64,000 nucleotides of DNA from Helichrysum umbraculigerum (GCA_949592205.1 CATIUR010000001.1:265324250-265388249), one strand, 5' to 3'. Positions 12,175 through 23,806 are shown, numbered from the stretch's first letter. Notes: a model not told the origin generated them from the sequence alone. Made by a program: numbers and translations.

Positions 12175-12532
12175 ATAATGAAGCCATGAATTTTTTAGAA
12201 TGAAAAATAACGTATTGGAGCTTCTTTTAGGAAAAAAAAAAGTATGTAGGAATAGTTTAAATTATGGAAGAAATAATGATTAGTTATTAAATTAAATTTT
12301 TCATAAGATATTGGAGGAGCGATCTAGAATTAAGGAAAAAAAACAAAGGTTTTATATTGTAAATATAGAATGGTAGATATTATAAATATAGACGGACATA
12401 TTAGTCTTTAATCACACAGTAAATGAGATTAAATATGTCATTATTTTTATTAATGTTAGATCTTTATCGCTGATCTCCATCTAATGACCCTTATTCTCCC
12501 GTAATTTTTCTTATAATGTATAAAATAAATAG
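12175..12532. other. Spacer right of the Tekay-like element
   Basis: AT-rich, non-coding; I see no gene, only A and T runs. Confidence 0.6.

Positions 12533-12598
<66 letters not shown>
12533..12598. repeat. (ATT)22 microsatellite
   Basis: Perfect ATT units up to the left end of the Stowaway-like MITE. The same repeat resumes on its other side at 12845. Confidence 0.98.
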
Positions 12599-12599
12599 G

Positions 12600-12841
12600 C
12601 TCCCTCCGTCTCACTTTAAATGTTCCCAACATATTTTTGTTGAATTTATAATAAACTTGAATAAATTTCAGTTTTGCTCTTGTATTCAAGGTAAGTTTGA
12701 CTTAAATCTTAAGAAATAAATGAATGTGAGTAATAAATGTGTGTAAAATTGAGAGATTAATGATTTTTATTAGTTATTTTTGCAAGTAGACACTTTTTTT
12801 GGACAAACAAAAATAGTATGATGGACATTAAAATGAGACGG

Positions 12842-12843
<2 letters not shown>
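12600..12843. mobile_element. Stowaway-like MITE inside the ATT repeat
   Basis: About 244 bases with terminal inverted repeats: left CTCCCTCCGTCTCACTTT, right (complement) CTCCGTCTCATTTT. CTCCCTCCGT is the classic Stowaway (Tc1/mariner) end, and the target TA is supplied by the ATT repeat. The centre has no coding capacity. Confidence 0.85.

Positions 12844-12844
<1 letters not shown>

Positions 12845-12918
<74 letters not shown>
12845..12918. repeat. (ATT)~25 microsatellite
   Basis: Perfect ATT units continuing the repeat interrupted by the MITE at 12600-12843. Confidence 0.98.
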
Positions 12919-13716
12919 CTTTCCGTGAATTTTGTATAATTTGAATTCGAATAATAAATGTAGCAACTCCATAGACATAAATTCATTTTTGAGGTTAAAT
13001 TCTATATTTATAAGAACATCTTATATGTTTGCATTACTTGTATATTTTTGGACTAAAATAGTGTAAAGAAAAAAATGCGATTCAATATTACCACTAAATG
13101 TTGTACTACTCTAGTGCAATAGAAGTTAATATCAAATTGCACTGAATTTGGTGTAGCGAACTTCATAGTAACCACTATCCGCGTTATTATTATAACATTA
13201 CAATAATATAATAATTGAAACATATATCGATATAATGTACAATTTTTTTAATAAATTCGTCATTAATATGTATACTTACTATTAAACAAAATGTTTATTA
13301 AATATATTTTATCATATGATATGATAACTCAAATAGTTTTAAAAGGTAGCAGGCGGCGTGCTTTATTCAATTTCTAATGATCGTCGTGTTCCTCTTCATA
13401 CTCCAGTTGTGAAAAAATATCGCACTAAAATGAATATGTATTAGTTTGGCAACGGCTAGGGCATGGACAATAACAGATCCGAAGATAAGTGTTGAACTAA
13501 ATAAAATGATTAAGATAAATCATAATATTAGATTGAATGTTCAATTTTTGTATTTTTAATCAATTAAATACGAAGTGTAAATTTATAATCCGTAGTTTGA
13601 ACACACATTGTAACACCATTTTTCTTACACTGAAATAATGTAATATATCACACTGAATTAATATTAACGGTGAAGATGTTCTAAAAAACAAATAACGACA
13701 AATGATTATAATAGAC
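12919..13716. other. Non-coding AT-rich spacer
   Basis: No open frame of note, no RNA gene and no clear repeat seen. Confidence 0.5.
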
Positions 13717-14128
13717 GGGTAAGGTTCAAATAAGAACACTTATTATGGTGGGAACGATAGGAACGGACATTTTTACTTTAAACTTTAAGATTAAATTATG
13801 TTTTTGATTAAAAATATATATCAAAATTCTTAGAATTGTGTGTTCTTTAATATGAAATTTTTTTATTTTTAAAAATGTGATACACATCATAATTTTTTTT
13901 TTGTGTATCACAGTATCACACATAAAAGGATGTGATACACAATTTTAATTTGTGTATCATATATTTTCTTTTATTTTTTTAAATTAATCTAATATTAAAG
14001 AGGATAAAATTTTAATAATTTTAGCATAACTTTTTTTTGCAAAACATGTACATACATTAAATTTAAAAGTGAAAAAAATCGTTCCTACGGTTCCTACGAT
14101 AATAAGTGATCTTACAATAACCTTTCCC
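13717..14128. mobile_element. MITE-like inverted-repeat element
   Basis: About 412 bases whose ends are inverted copies: GGGTAAGGTTCAAATAAGAA on the left; the complement of the right end gives GGGAAAGGTTATTGTAAG. Both continue with CACTTATTAT and a GGAACG-type motif. The interior has direct copies of TGTGATACACA. Clear target duplications were not found, so the superfamily is open. Confidence 0.6.
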
Positions 14129-14623
14129 TAATCAATATAATATGTTGTCATTCGCCATGCTTCTACTAATTTAAGAAATAGTTTCAAAACACTCTTATAT
14201 AAAATAATTTATCGTTGATTTACTCGAGGTTTTCGATCGGTCTCTTATATTATGCGTGTAGATAGACATATTCTTTTAGATATACCAATTTCATTATGTA
14301 TTATAAGTCAAATTAACATGACCAAGAGAGTACAAGGTTTGTACTATCAGACCTATGAGAGTACAATTCTTGTGGATATACATCGATCCTTTTCATTTGT
14401 ATTAAATCAATTAAAGACAAGTTGCTTTGAAAGGTATCATTGAATTGGTAAAACCATATATTTGGTCGAATTCTAAGAAACACAGGGAAGTTATTAATTT
14501 CTAAATGTTAGTCCTTTCAAAGATCAAGACATCCCAAGGTCGACTTGGACAAAATAAAGTAGTAGTAACTTTTCACATTTCATTGTCAATTTGACATAAT
14601 GGTTGAAAGTAATTATATCAATA
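14129..14623. other. Non-coding spacer
   Basis: A 63-codon ORF at 14252-14443 has no recognisable features. I see no gene or repeat. Confidence 0.5.
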
Positions 14624-15107
14624 AACCAATGAGCTTTTTCTATTCAGGTTGTTCGAGAAAGATGAGTGTTTTAGGATTCAAATGTATACCGCTTAACCTA
14701 GGTATTACGGTGACTATTTAAGGGTTAGTGTCTGAGAATGCACTAAACTTGTGCCCGATATAAATTGTGTGTATCATACTTACACTTGTCATTTTTAATG
14801 TATCAAACTTTCAAAAAGGTTGTTTTTATGTGTTTTTGTGATGTTTTGATGACGTGTCAAGCTCTCACGATGCCACGTGACACCTTAAACGAACGACACA
14901 TCACCAAAATACACTAAAACACGCTTTTTAAAAATTTGATACATTAAAAATGACGAGTGTAAATATGATACACACAATTGATATCGAGCAGAAGTTTAGT
15001 GCATTTCCAGACACTAAGCCCGACTATTTATGAATCCTTTTCATAGCTACCCACAATATATCATTTACATACAAATATTTGAATATGAGATCTTTTACAA
15101 GAATATG
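14624..15107. repeat. Copy 1 of an old tandem duplication
   Basis: Begins AACCAATGAGCTTTTTC and matches 23258-23806. Its last ~15 bases (CGACGCATTATCACTA) were pushed to 23243-23257 by the LARD insertion. The copies differ at many positions, so the duplication is older than the LTR element. Confidence 0.85.
14721..15021. mobile_element. Mutator-type MITE, copy 1
   Basis: 301 bases, flanked by a 9-base target duplication GACTATTTA (14712-14720 and 15022-15030). The terminal inverted repeats are ~100 bases long and cover GGGTTAGTGTCTG, GCACTAAAC, GTGTATCATA and CATTTTTAATG. A 9-base duplication with long inverted ends points to a Mutator-like origin. The same element with the same flanking duplication is at 23355-23658. 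Confidence 0.88.
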
Positions 15108-17076
15108 TGTAACATCCTCGAATTGGACCTAGTTGTTTTATATTATTTCTTGATTTAAATAAGTATTTAAATGTGTTTGGAAATAATATTGTTTGAAATA
15201 CTTGAAATAATTGGAATAGGAGTTAAATATTCCAATGTGATAAGGGAATTATTAATTGTTGTAAATTAATATAGTTGACGGTGCAATAAAATGTTTGGAC
15301 TCGCAAGTGGTTTTCGGGTTCCAGACAATAGATTGAGATGGGGTATTAAATTATACCCGTATATTGAAGGCGGTTGGATGAGCCGACTTATATATATCCT
15401 TTCCTATTTAGGAAAGTTATTCATTTTATTCTGAAACTCACAGAAACTCTCTGAAAACCTCCAAATCAAACTAGAAATCAAATCAGGAAGTTGTGATGCT
15501 CGTGAATCTTCATAATCATCAGATTACCATCGTTAGATTCTTCAATCAGTAAGTATTCTTGAGTATTTAAGAATTTGATTTTTTGATTGAATTTGGGTAA
15601 ATTGATGATTTGAGAGATTTGGATGTTAGAAACAGGTTATAAGTGTTATATATTGATTATGTGATGATATTTGAGGTTTATAACCGTTTAAAAACGAGTT
15701 TTTGGTGTTTTGGGGATTAAACCCGCGAGTTAGGGTTTCTGCTGTTCGTGCTGGGCTGGGACGAGGCCAGAAGCCGGCGGCTTCTTTGGCCAAGCCGGCG
15801 GCTTGTTCTTGTTAGCCGAAGCCGGCGGCTTCATAAGCCAAGCCGGCGACTTGTGATGTTTTGTAGGAAACCGGCGGGTATAAACCCGACCCAGCAGGTA
15901 GTGTAAGCTTTAAAACGAAGTTTAGTTCTGTTACCACATTTGGTAATTGACCCGGCGGTTTGGAAGGTGAAGCCGGCGGGTGGTGGTTTGAAGCCGGCGG
16001 CTTCATAGAGAAGCCGGCGGCTTGATAGGCTGGTGTCACATTTCTTGTTTGATTTTTTATAAGTAATGTGATTGTTATTTGATATATGTTCAGGTTCATA
16101 TATGATAATAGTTATGTTGTAATAACTAATATATGATTAGGAACTAGTAATATTCATATTATTATGTTAAGTTCCTAATAGTATGGATTGATATAAGTTA
16201 TGTATTGATATGGATTACTAACTTATATTTGATTGTAAATTCTCAGATGTGGAGAAGACTCAGTGATATTAAACTACTGAGTGGAGGCCTGAGGTGTCGG
16301 TGAGTGGATCTGTAACCTCAGTGTGATTTAGTTGTAATGATTTGATTTACAACAAGTAATTATAGTATTACTTTGATAGAATGTAATTGTTGAGATATCT
16401 TGCCATGATAGATTAAATAGTTGCTTACTTGGCTGATTGAACTAATATGTAAGATTCTGAGGTCAACTTGATTTGATGGTTGGGCTTGTTGTTGTTGTAG
16501 ACGACAGGAGATCTCGGAAACTTGAAATGTTGGTTTAGAGATCTAGGTCGTGTGTGATCGACAACAAGTTATCGGTAGATCGGTATGGGCCAATACAGAT
16601 GATTGATAAGAGTTCCTTGAGTGCCAAACCGGTATTAGGGTGTCTCAGGGACCACCGATCCTCATGATGTTGCGGGTATGACATTGATTGGATGTCGAGT
16701 GATTGATTGATTTTCTGTTTATTGTAATTTGATGTAAACAGATTGTTATGCTAGGTTGGACTGTTGATTATAGTTTCATTCACTTAGCTTTATGCTAACC
16801 CCACCACAGTTCTTCCTGTAGGTTGAAATAGATGGGACATATTGGGCAGGAGGTTGTTGGACTGGATGGAATGTTTGACAGGCTGTTACTCTGATGTTAT
16901 TTTTATAACTGTAAAAGTGTTTTGAATCATATAACACCGAATTTGTTGAAATGTCATGTGTTTGACTTTGAAAAAGTTTATTGACATTTTGAGTACATTG
17001 ATTGAAATGTTTTAAATATACGCTTCCGAGTCGCCAATATTATATGATTGATAATTAATTAACGAGGGGTGTTATA
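15108..17076 (+). repeat. 5' LTR of the LARD-like element
   Basis: Starts TGTAACATCCTCG, ends GAGGGGTGTTATA. A TATATATAT box lies near 15388-15397. Downstream come a leader with ATAATCATCAG and ACCATCG, a good splice donor CAGTAAGT (GT at 15549-15550), and the palindrome cluster 15770-16023. The small minus-strand ORF 15812-16099 is only the palindrome cluster read in frame. Confidence 0.93.
15770..16023. repeat. Cluster of AAGCCGGCGGCTT near-palindromes
   Basis: About six full copies of (G)AAGCCGGCGGCTT(C), plus variants with other arms (AACCGGCGGGT, ACCCGGCGGTT). Read on the minus strand each full copy contains AGCCGCC, the GCC-box bound by plant ERF factors. A second copy of the cluster is in the 3' LTR at ~21931-22184. 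Confidence 0.88.
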
Positions 17077-17078
17077 AG

Positions 17079-17092
17079 TTGTTATCAGAGCA
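17079..17092 (+). other. Primer-binding site of the LARD-like element
   Basis: TTGTTATCAGAGCA, two to three bases after the 5' LTR. It resembles the initiator Met-tRNA site TGGTATCAGAGC with one or two mismatches, which may be mutations. Confidence 0.75.
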
Positions 17093-20000
17093 ATAGTTTG
17101 GGTGAATTGGACTTGATAGAATGTTCAATCCTAAACTTTGATTGAGTTGAGTCAAACATTCCAGTGGGTGTGGGTTTAGTTGATTAGTGAATGTGTGAGA
17201 AAGTGATTAGTTGAATATGTATTAACCCTTAACAAGTTGTGAAGTTGTTGTTTGATTGCAGAGACGGAGGAACATGAGTATTTGATTGGTATATTTCATG
17301 TTTCCTCAATACTCGTTGGCTTAAGATTGCCAGGTAATCTTCGATAAGCCTATGTTAATTTAAATTAACTTGAATTGTTTACTCTGTTATGTTGAGTAAG
17401 CTTTGTTGTGAAGTTAATTTAGTCAGACTGATATGATTCCCCAGTTTTGAGTCAACTAATGATTGTTATAGGTTGACATGAGGATAGAGGTATTGAATGG
17501 GATACTCATTGTGGTGGTTATTTCTGATTGAATTGAAAATGCAGAAATGTGATTAAATGAGTAGATAAAGAGTAGATTAAGGTTTTAACAGGATTGATGT
17601 TGGAACCTAAGGAGTGTCTTTATTGGTGAGACAAGATAATTGATAATATTATATTAGTAGATTGGTTACAGGGTGTGATTTGAATCCTGTTTAAGAACTG
17701 TAGTGTCATTTGATTTGAGGATGACTGCTAATTGAGAAAATATGTGGTTATGTGACTATATGATATGTTTTGATTGTAGTTAAACACTTGAGTTAAACCA
17801 AGATGAATAAGTTTATGAGGAAAATAACTTATGATAAAGCTAAATTGATTTGGGAAGTGATAGATCTTTCTGGTCAATTGTGAACTAATAAATGAAATGT
17901 TTTTATAGTAACATGATTGAGTAGGTTTGTTGTGACAGTGATGCTTGATATGATAGCATATGTCAAAGTGATGATAATTAAGTAAGATGTGTCCTGAATT
18001 TTGAGGTAAATAGGGACATTGATTAGTGTTAAGTGTTGAAACTATGATGATAGGTTATCATATGTTTGAGGTTTCAGATAAGTGATATACTGAGTAATTC
18101 AGTTGTTGAAAATTAGAACAGTGTATGTGTAAAATGGCTTGCATATGTAAGATTGAATATGTAAGTAGTAAGCTGATTTTGATTTTGTATCAGCTGATAG
18201 AAACTATTAAATAGATTATGATTGATTTGAAATCATGAAGTATTTAATACGTATGAGATAAAAGTAGATCACATTGATAATTATAATGTAGAGTAGCCTG
18301 AGAATGGATTGTGAAGAACATAATCTTGCAACGCCTGATCACCGTTGTTATATTATGTTGTGTCACATGAACTTGTTGAGGCTACTTGGTATAAAAGAAA
18401 TGTAATGTAATTTAGAAAACTGAGCATGAAAGTATGCTAAGTGATTTAATAGTTGTTTTGATAAGAAAACAATTGGTTGATAGAACTGTAACATCTAGAA
18501 TGTAAATGTGAGAGTGTAAATAATGTTTGTCATTGATAGTTGTTTTGTTGATGAACTTAAATGACAAATTGGATTCTGTTAAATAGGTAATTGTGATTGA
18601 TAATGATAGATTACCTGTAGGTGGATTTGTATAGTGTTTAAATGAATCACTATGTTGTAGCTGGCTTGTATGAAGCCAAAGTTGAGATAGGTTGATATTG
18701 TCTTGCTTGAGGAATTCCAAGTATTATTGAATGTAATAATGTGAGGTCTATGTTTGAAAGTAAACATACAATATGAAATAGCTTGTATGGAGCCAAGATT
18801 GATGTAGGTTGACCTTGTCCTTGTGAAGGATTGATAAGATTATTGAATGTAATAATTTGAAATATATGTTTGAAAGTGAACATATAAGATGAAATGGTTT
18901 GTTGTGAGTTAATATTGATAGTATGTTAACTTTGAAAGTCAAACCATGAATAGAGAGTTGTGTATAAAATTAATTGCTTGTGATTGGTTTGAGTTTGGGT
19001 CAAACTTGAGGAAAGCAATTAGGGAATTTTATTGATTGGTCAATGGAAATCAAAGTTGACATATAGTCAACTGTGTGTGTTGAAATAGTCTAACATAGAT
19101 TGAAATACTATGATTGTGTGGAATGTGATTGAATTCCTAGATTGATTAAAATCATGTTGAAACGGGTCATGTGAGATCCAAAGGAGATAGATAAATTGTC
19201 TAAGTTTGTGAGACTTGATTAATTACTTAAAGCTAGTATTAAGTAATTGAAATAGTGTTAAGTAAAATTGAACTGAATATGTGTTAAGGAATTATACAGA
19301 TGTGAAGTCATGTTATGATATGACAGTTATAATTTGTTGAAAGGTGCAAATTAAGTTGCATTGGTTAAGATTGTGATAAGAAAGTCTTACCAGTGTATGA
19401 GGCTTGTGATGATAGCTTTGATTTGGTAAGAATGTGAGATAAGAAATAATTGAAAGTTATTATTAATAGTTGCATAGGTTGATTTGTACCTCATGGTGAG
19501 TTACTTAAGTACTGGAAGAATTGAATGGATTCTTTTGTTATTTATTGATAGTATATGAATAAAGTAAGTGGTAAATTGGGATTAGATCCAAATAAGAAAT
19601 GATATGAAAGGATATCTGGAAGTTGAACTGTGTTAAAGGTCTAGTTTGACCTTGGTTGATAAATTGAGGAATATGAATTGAAAAGTTGTTCATATTTTGA
19701 GAAATTAGGTATGTGTGTATAGTTGAATGTGTAGAAGTAAGGGAAACCTGGAAATTGGTAGGTGATGAGTGTATTCATCAAACTTTTCTTATAAGTTTGG
19801 ACTAAATTATTTAAGTTATATACTAAGTGGTATGTATATAAGTGAAACATAGAGTAGTAGATTTGGAATTGTTCCATGTCCTGTGGTATGGATATGTGAT
19901 GACTAATAGTACTGAGAAGGCTTGATAAAGACTTTACCCGTCTGAATGGCCTAGTGTATAGAATGAAATGGAATTGATGTGTACATGTCCATTTAAGAAA

Positions 20001-21252
20001 ATATCTGAAGTTGTGTAGGTATGTATGTGTGGTATACATGATAATAAATGGCATGATAAGTTTTAATAGAATGAATTAAAATGTGCCATAAGATATGTGG
20101 AAATCAGTTAATTGTGAGTAACTTGATGTAGATTTTGTTGGAAATGTGTTGAAAGATAGCACATTTTGATAATAAGATATTGTGATACTTGACCTGTAGT
20201 ATCATAATATATTGATTAAGGTTGACTTAGTTGCTATATTGATGAGATGTAGTATTAAGTGATTGTGTGGTTAAAGTTGTATAATTTCTAATTGCTTGTG
20301 ATTAGTAATTTAAGATTGTAATGTTGAATGGAAATAACTGGTTGCTAAGATAAGATTCTTGATATCTTACCAGTTTAAGCGTTAAGTAAATTCTAACTTG
20401 ATGGTTAGTTAGACTTTGAAGACAAATATTAAGTACTGATAGGTGTATTGAAATGTATAATCACTAGTGTTGTGGTTATTGTTTGGATGGTTGTAGTAGT
20501 TGTCGACTCTGTTGTTGTTGACAAGTGATAGGTTATAATGAAAGGAGTTACAAATTGAAATGAGTCGGTGTAGAGGTTGGTTGAATGTAGGTAATATTTG
20601 ATTGTAGTACCTTTGTTGATTGAGCAAAGTACTTGTAAATTGTGATTTTACCTACTGAGTTTGACCTCTACTTTGCTTATTAAGATTTCATATGATTGTA
20701 GTGATATGTGAATATGATTGGTTATTCACAAGAGTATAGGTATGAAACTTTTGGATGAAAAGTTGACCTAGATTTGAATTTTAAATCTTTGATAGTAGAG
20801 ATTTGAAATTGTTATCTGTTATTAGACTGATTGTAAGTCGTGAGTTGAATTTTATTTCAATATTGCTAGGAACATTGTGTTTTGATAACCACTGTTGTGA
20901 TAATGTGATTGCTGTTGTATTTATAACAGGGATGAACAGTGATAATAGGTTAAAGATTTTAGCATGTTGCTAATTTCTGGTTGCATAGACCTATTAAGTG
21001 ATTGTAGGTTTCACTTGTTGAAGTAAGTGTTTGTCTATAATATATATCTGATTGATGATATTGATTAGACGCACTGTATGTGTAAGTAGGAAAAGATAGA
21101 AGCATGTACATTTGGATATGTGCATGTGGAAAGAATTCAAACAGTTTAAGTATAGTTGTAAGTTACTATTGAGGATTAATGTTTGATAAGATATATGTGA
21201 TATTATCACATTAGTCAGATTGATTGATGTTAGATTTCGGGGCGAAATCTCT
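17093..21252 (+). other. Non-coding interior of the LARD-like element, strongly C-poor
   Basis: No gag or pol motif in any frame; the longest ORFs (such as 19641-20054 on the minus strand) have no domain. The plus strand is markedly poor in C and rich in G and T: for example 3 C against 15 G in 18121-18180, and 3 C against 12 G in 20041-20100. Whole paragraphs look alike in style (GATTGA, AATGTG, TTGAAA), without being one simple repeat. Confidence 0.8.
18659..18950 (+). repeat. Tandem repeat of ~115-120 bp inside the LARD interior
   Basis: Units begin at about 18659 (GGCTTGTATGAAGCCAA), 18779 (AGCTTGTATGGAGCCAA) and ~18894. They share GAATGTAATAAT and TATGTTTGAAAGT; the third unit is degraded and partial. 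Confidence 0.75.
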
Positions 21253-21268
21253 TTAAGGAGGGGAGAGT
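21253..21268 (+). other. Polypurine tract of the LARD-like element
   Basis: TTAAGGAGGGGAGAGT directly before the 3' LTR start, the usual plus-strand priming site. Confidence 0.8.
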
Positions 21269-23237
21269 TGTAACATCCTCGAATTGGACCTAGTTGTTTT
21301 ATATTATTTCTTGATTTAAATAAGTATTTAAATGTGTTTGGAAATAATATTGTTTGAAATACTTGAAATAATTGGAATAGGAGTTAAATATTCCAATGTG
21401 ATAAGGGAATTATTAATTGTTGTAAATTAATATAGTTGACGGTGCAATAAAATGTTTGGACTCGCAAGTGGTTTTCGGGTTCCAGACAATAGATTGAGAT
21501 GGGGTATTAAATTATACCCGTATATTGAAGGCGGTTGGATGAGCCGACTTATATATATCCTTTCCTATTTAGGAAAGTTATTCATTTTATTCTGAAACTC
21601 ACAGAAACTCTCTGAAAACCTCCAAATCAAACTAGAAATCAAATCAGGAAGTTGTGATGCTCGTGAATCTTCATAATCATCAGATTACCATCGTTAGATT
21701 CTTCAATTAGTAAGTATTCTTGAGTATTTAAGAATTTGATTTTTTGATTGAATTTGGGTAAATTGATGATTTGAGAGATTTGGATGTTAGAAACAGGTTA
21801 TAAGTGTTATATATTGATTATGTGATGATATTTGAGGTTTATAACCGTTTAAAAATGAGTTTTTGGTGTTTTGGGGATTAAACCCGTGAGTTAGGGTTTC
21901 TGCTGTTCGTGCTGGGCTGGGACGAGGCCAGAAGCCGGCGGCTTCTTTGGCCAAGCCGGCGGCTTGTTCTTGTTAGCCGAAGCCGGCGGCTTCATAAGCC
22001 AAGCCGGCGGCTTGTGATGTTTTGTAGGAAACCGGCGGGTATAAACCCGACCCAGCGGGTAGTGTAAGCTTTAAAACGAAGTTTAGTTCTGTTACCACAT
22101 TTGGTAATTGACCCGGCGGTTTGGAAGGTGAAGCCGGCGGGTGGTGGTTTGAAGCCGGCGGCTTCATAGAGAAGCCGGCGGCTTGATAGGCTGGTGTCAC
22201 ATTTCTTGTTTGATTTTTTATAAGTAATGTGATTGTTATTTGATATATGTTCAGGTTCATATATGATAATAGTTATGTTGTAATAACTAATATATGATTA
22301 GGAACTAGTAATATTCATATTATTATGTTAAGTTCCTAATAGTATGGATTGATATAAGTTATGTATTGATATGGATTACTAACTTATATTTGATTGTAAA
22401 TTCTCAGATGTGGAGAAGACTCAGTGATATTAGACTACTGAGTGGAGGCCTGAGGTGTCGGTGAGTGGATCTGTAACCTCAGTGTGATTTAGTTGTAATG
22501 ATTTGATTTACAACAAGTAATTATAGTATTACTTTGATAGAATGTAATTGTTGAGATATCTTGCCATGATAGATTAAATAGTTGCTTACTTGGCTGATTG
22601 AGCTAATATGTAAGATTCTGAGGTCAACTTGATTTGATGGTTGGGCTTGTTGTTGTTGTAGACGACAGGAGATCTCGGAAACTTGAAATGTTGGTTTAGA
22701 GATCTAGGTCGTGTGTGATCGACAACAAGTTATCGGTAGATCGGTATGGGCCAATACAGATGATTGATAAGAGTTCCTTGAGTGCCAAACCGGTATTAGG
22801 GTGTCTCAGGGACCACCGATCCTCATGATGTTGCGGGTATGACATTGATTGGATGTCGAGTGATTGATTGATTTTCTGTTTATTGTAATTTGATGTAAAC
22901 AGATTGTTATGCTAGGTTGGACTGTTGATTATAGTTTCATTCACTTAGCTTTATGCTAACCCCACCACAGTTCTTCCTGCAGGTTGAAATAGATGGGACA
23001 TATTGGGCAGGAGGTTGTTGGACTGGATGGAATGTTTGACAGACTGTTACTCTGATGTTATTTTTATAACTGTAAAAGTGTTTTGAATCATATAACACCG
23101 AGTTTGTTGAAATGTCATGTGTTTGACTTTGAAAAAGTTTATTGACATTTTGAGTACATTGATTGAAATGTTTTAAATATACGCTTCCGAGTCGCCAATA
23201 TTATATGATTGATAATTAATTAACGAGGGGTGTTATA
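21269..23237 (+). repeat. 3' LTR of the LARD-like element
   Basis: The same 1969-base length as the 5' LTR, with about ten transition differences and no visible indel. Confidence 0.93.
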
Positions 23238-23257
23238 ATATGCGACGCATTATCACT

Positions 23258-23806
23258 AACCAATGAGCTTTTTCTATTCAGGTTGTTCGAGAAAGATGAG
23301 TGTTTTAGGATTCAAATGTATACGGCTTAAACTAGGTATTAAGGTGACTATTTAGGAGTTAGTGCTGGGAATGCACTAAACTTGTGCTCGATATCAATTA
23401 TGTGTATCATACTTACACTCGTCATTTTTAATGCATCAAACTTTCAAAAATGGTGTTTTAATGTATTTTTGTGATGTATTGATGACGTGTCAAGCTCTCA
23501 CGATGCCATGTGGCACCTTAAACGAACGACACATATATAATCAAAATACACTAAAACACCTTTTTTGAAAAATTGATGCATTAAAAATGACGAGTGTAAG
23601 TATGATACACACATTTGATATCGGGCACAAGTTTAGTGCATTTCCAAACACTAAGCCCGACTATTTATAAATCTAGCTACCCACAATATATCATTTACAA
23701 ACACTAAGCCCGACTATTTATAAATCTAGCTACCCACAATATATCATTTACATACAGATATTTGAATATGAGATCTTTTACAAGAATATGCGACGCATTA
23801 TCACTA
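23258..23806. repeat. Copy 2 of the tandem duplication (uninterrupted)
   Basis: Runs from AACCAATGAGC to CAAGAATATGCGACGCATT and TCACTA. The end keeps AATATGCGACG intact and so shows what the LARD target looked like before insertion. It also contains its own 53-base internal duplication (23648-23700 and 23701-23753). Confidence 0.85.
23355..23658. mobile_element. Mutator-type MITE, copy 2
   Basis: Has the same ends and the same 9-base target duplication GACTATTTA (23346-23354, 23659-23667) as 14721-15021, so it was duplicated with its host segment rather than inserted twice. Confidence 0.88.

Larger units (their letters stand above)
15108..23237 (+). mobile_element. LARD-like non-autonomous LTR retrotransposon
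   Basis: An 8130-base element with two 1969-base LTRs, a 5-base target duplication ATATG (15103-15107 and 23238-23242), a primer-binding site and a purine tract, but no coding sequence in its 4.2-kb interior. This matches the definition of a large retrotransposon derivative (LARD): LTRs plus several kilobases of non-coding interior, moved by another element's proteins. I count about ten LTR differences, all transitions, so it is a recent insertion. The strand was set by the primer-binding site on the left and the purine tract on the right. Confidence 0.9.

Noticed and set aside
15812..16099. 95-codon minus-strand ORF in the LARD LTR, repeated at 21973-22260
   Set aside because: Antisense reading of the AAGCCGGCGGCTT cluster; repeated residues come from the DNA repeat.
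18412..20627. Several minus-strand ORFs of 60-137 codons in the LARD interior
   Set aside because: No domain, and they result from the C-poor composition (few stop codons in some antisense frames).
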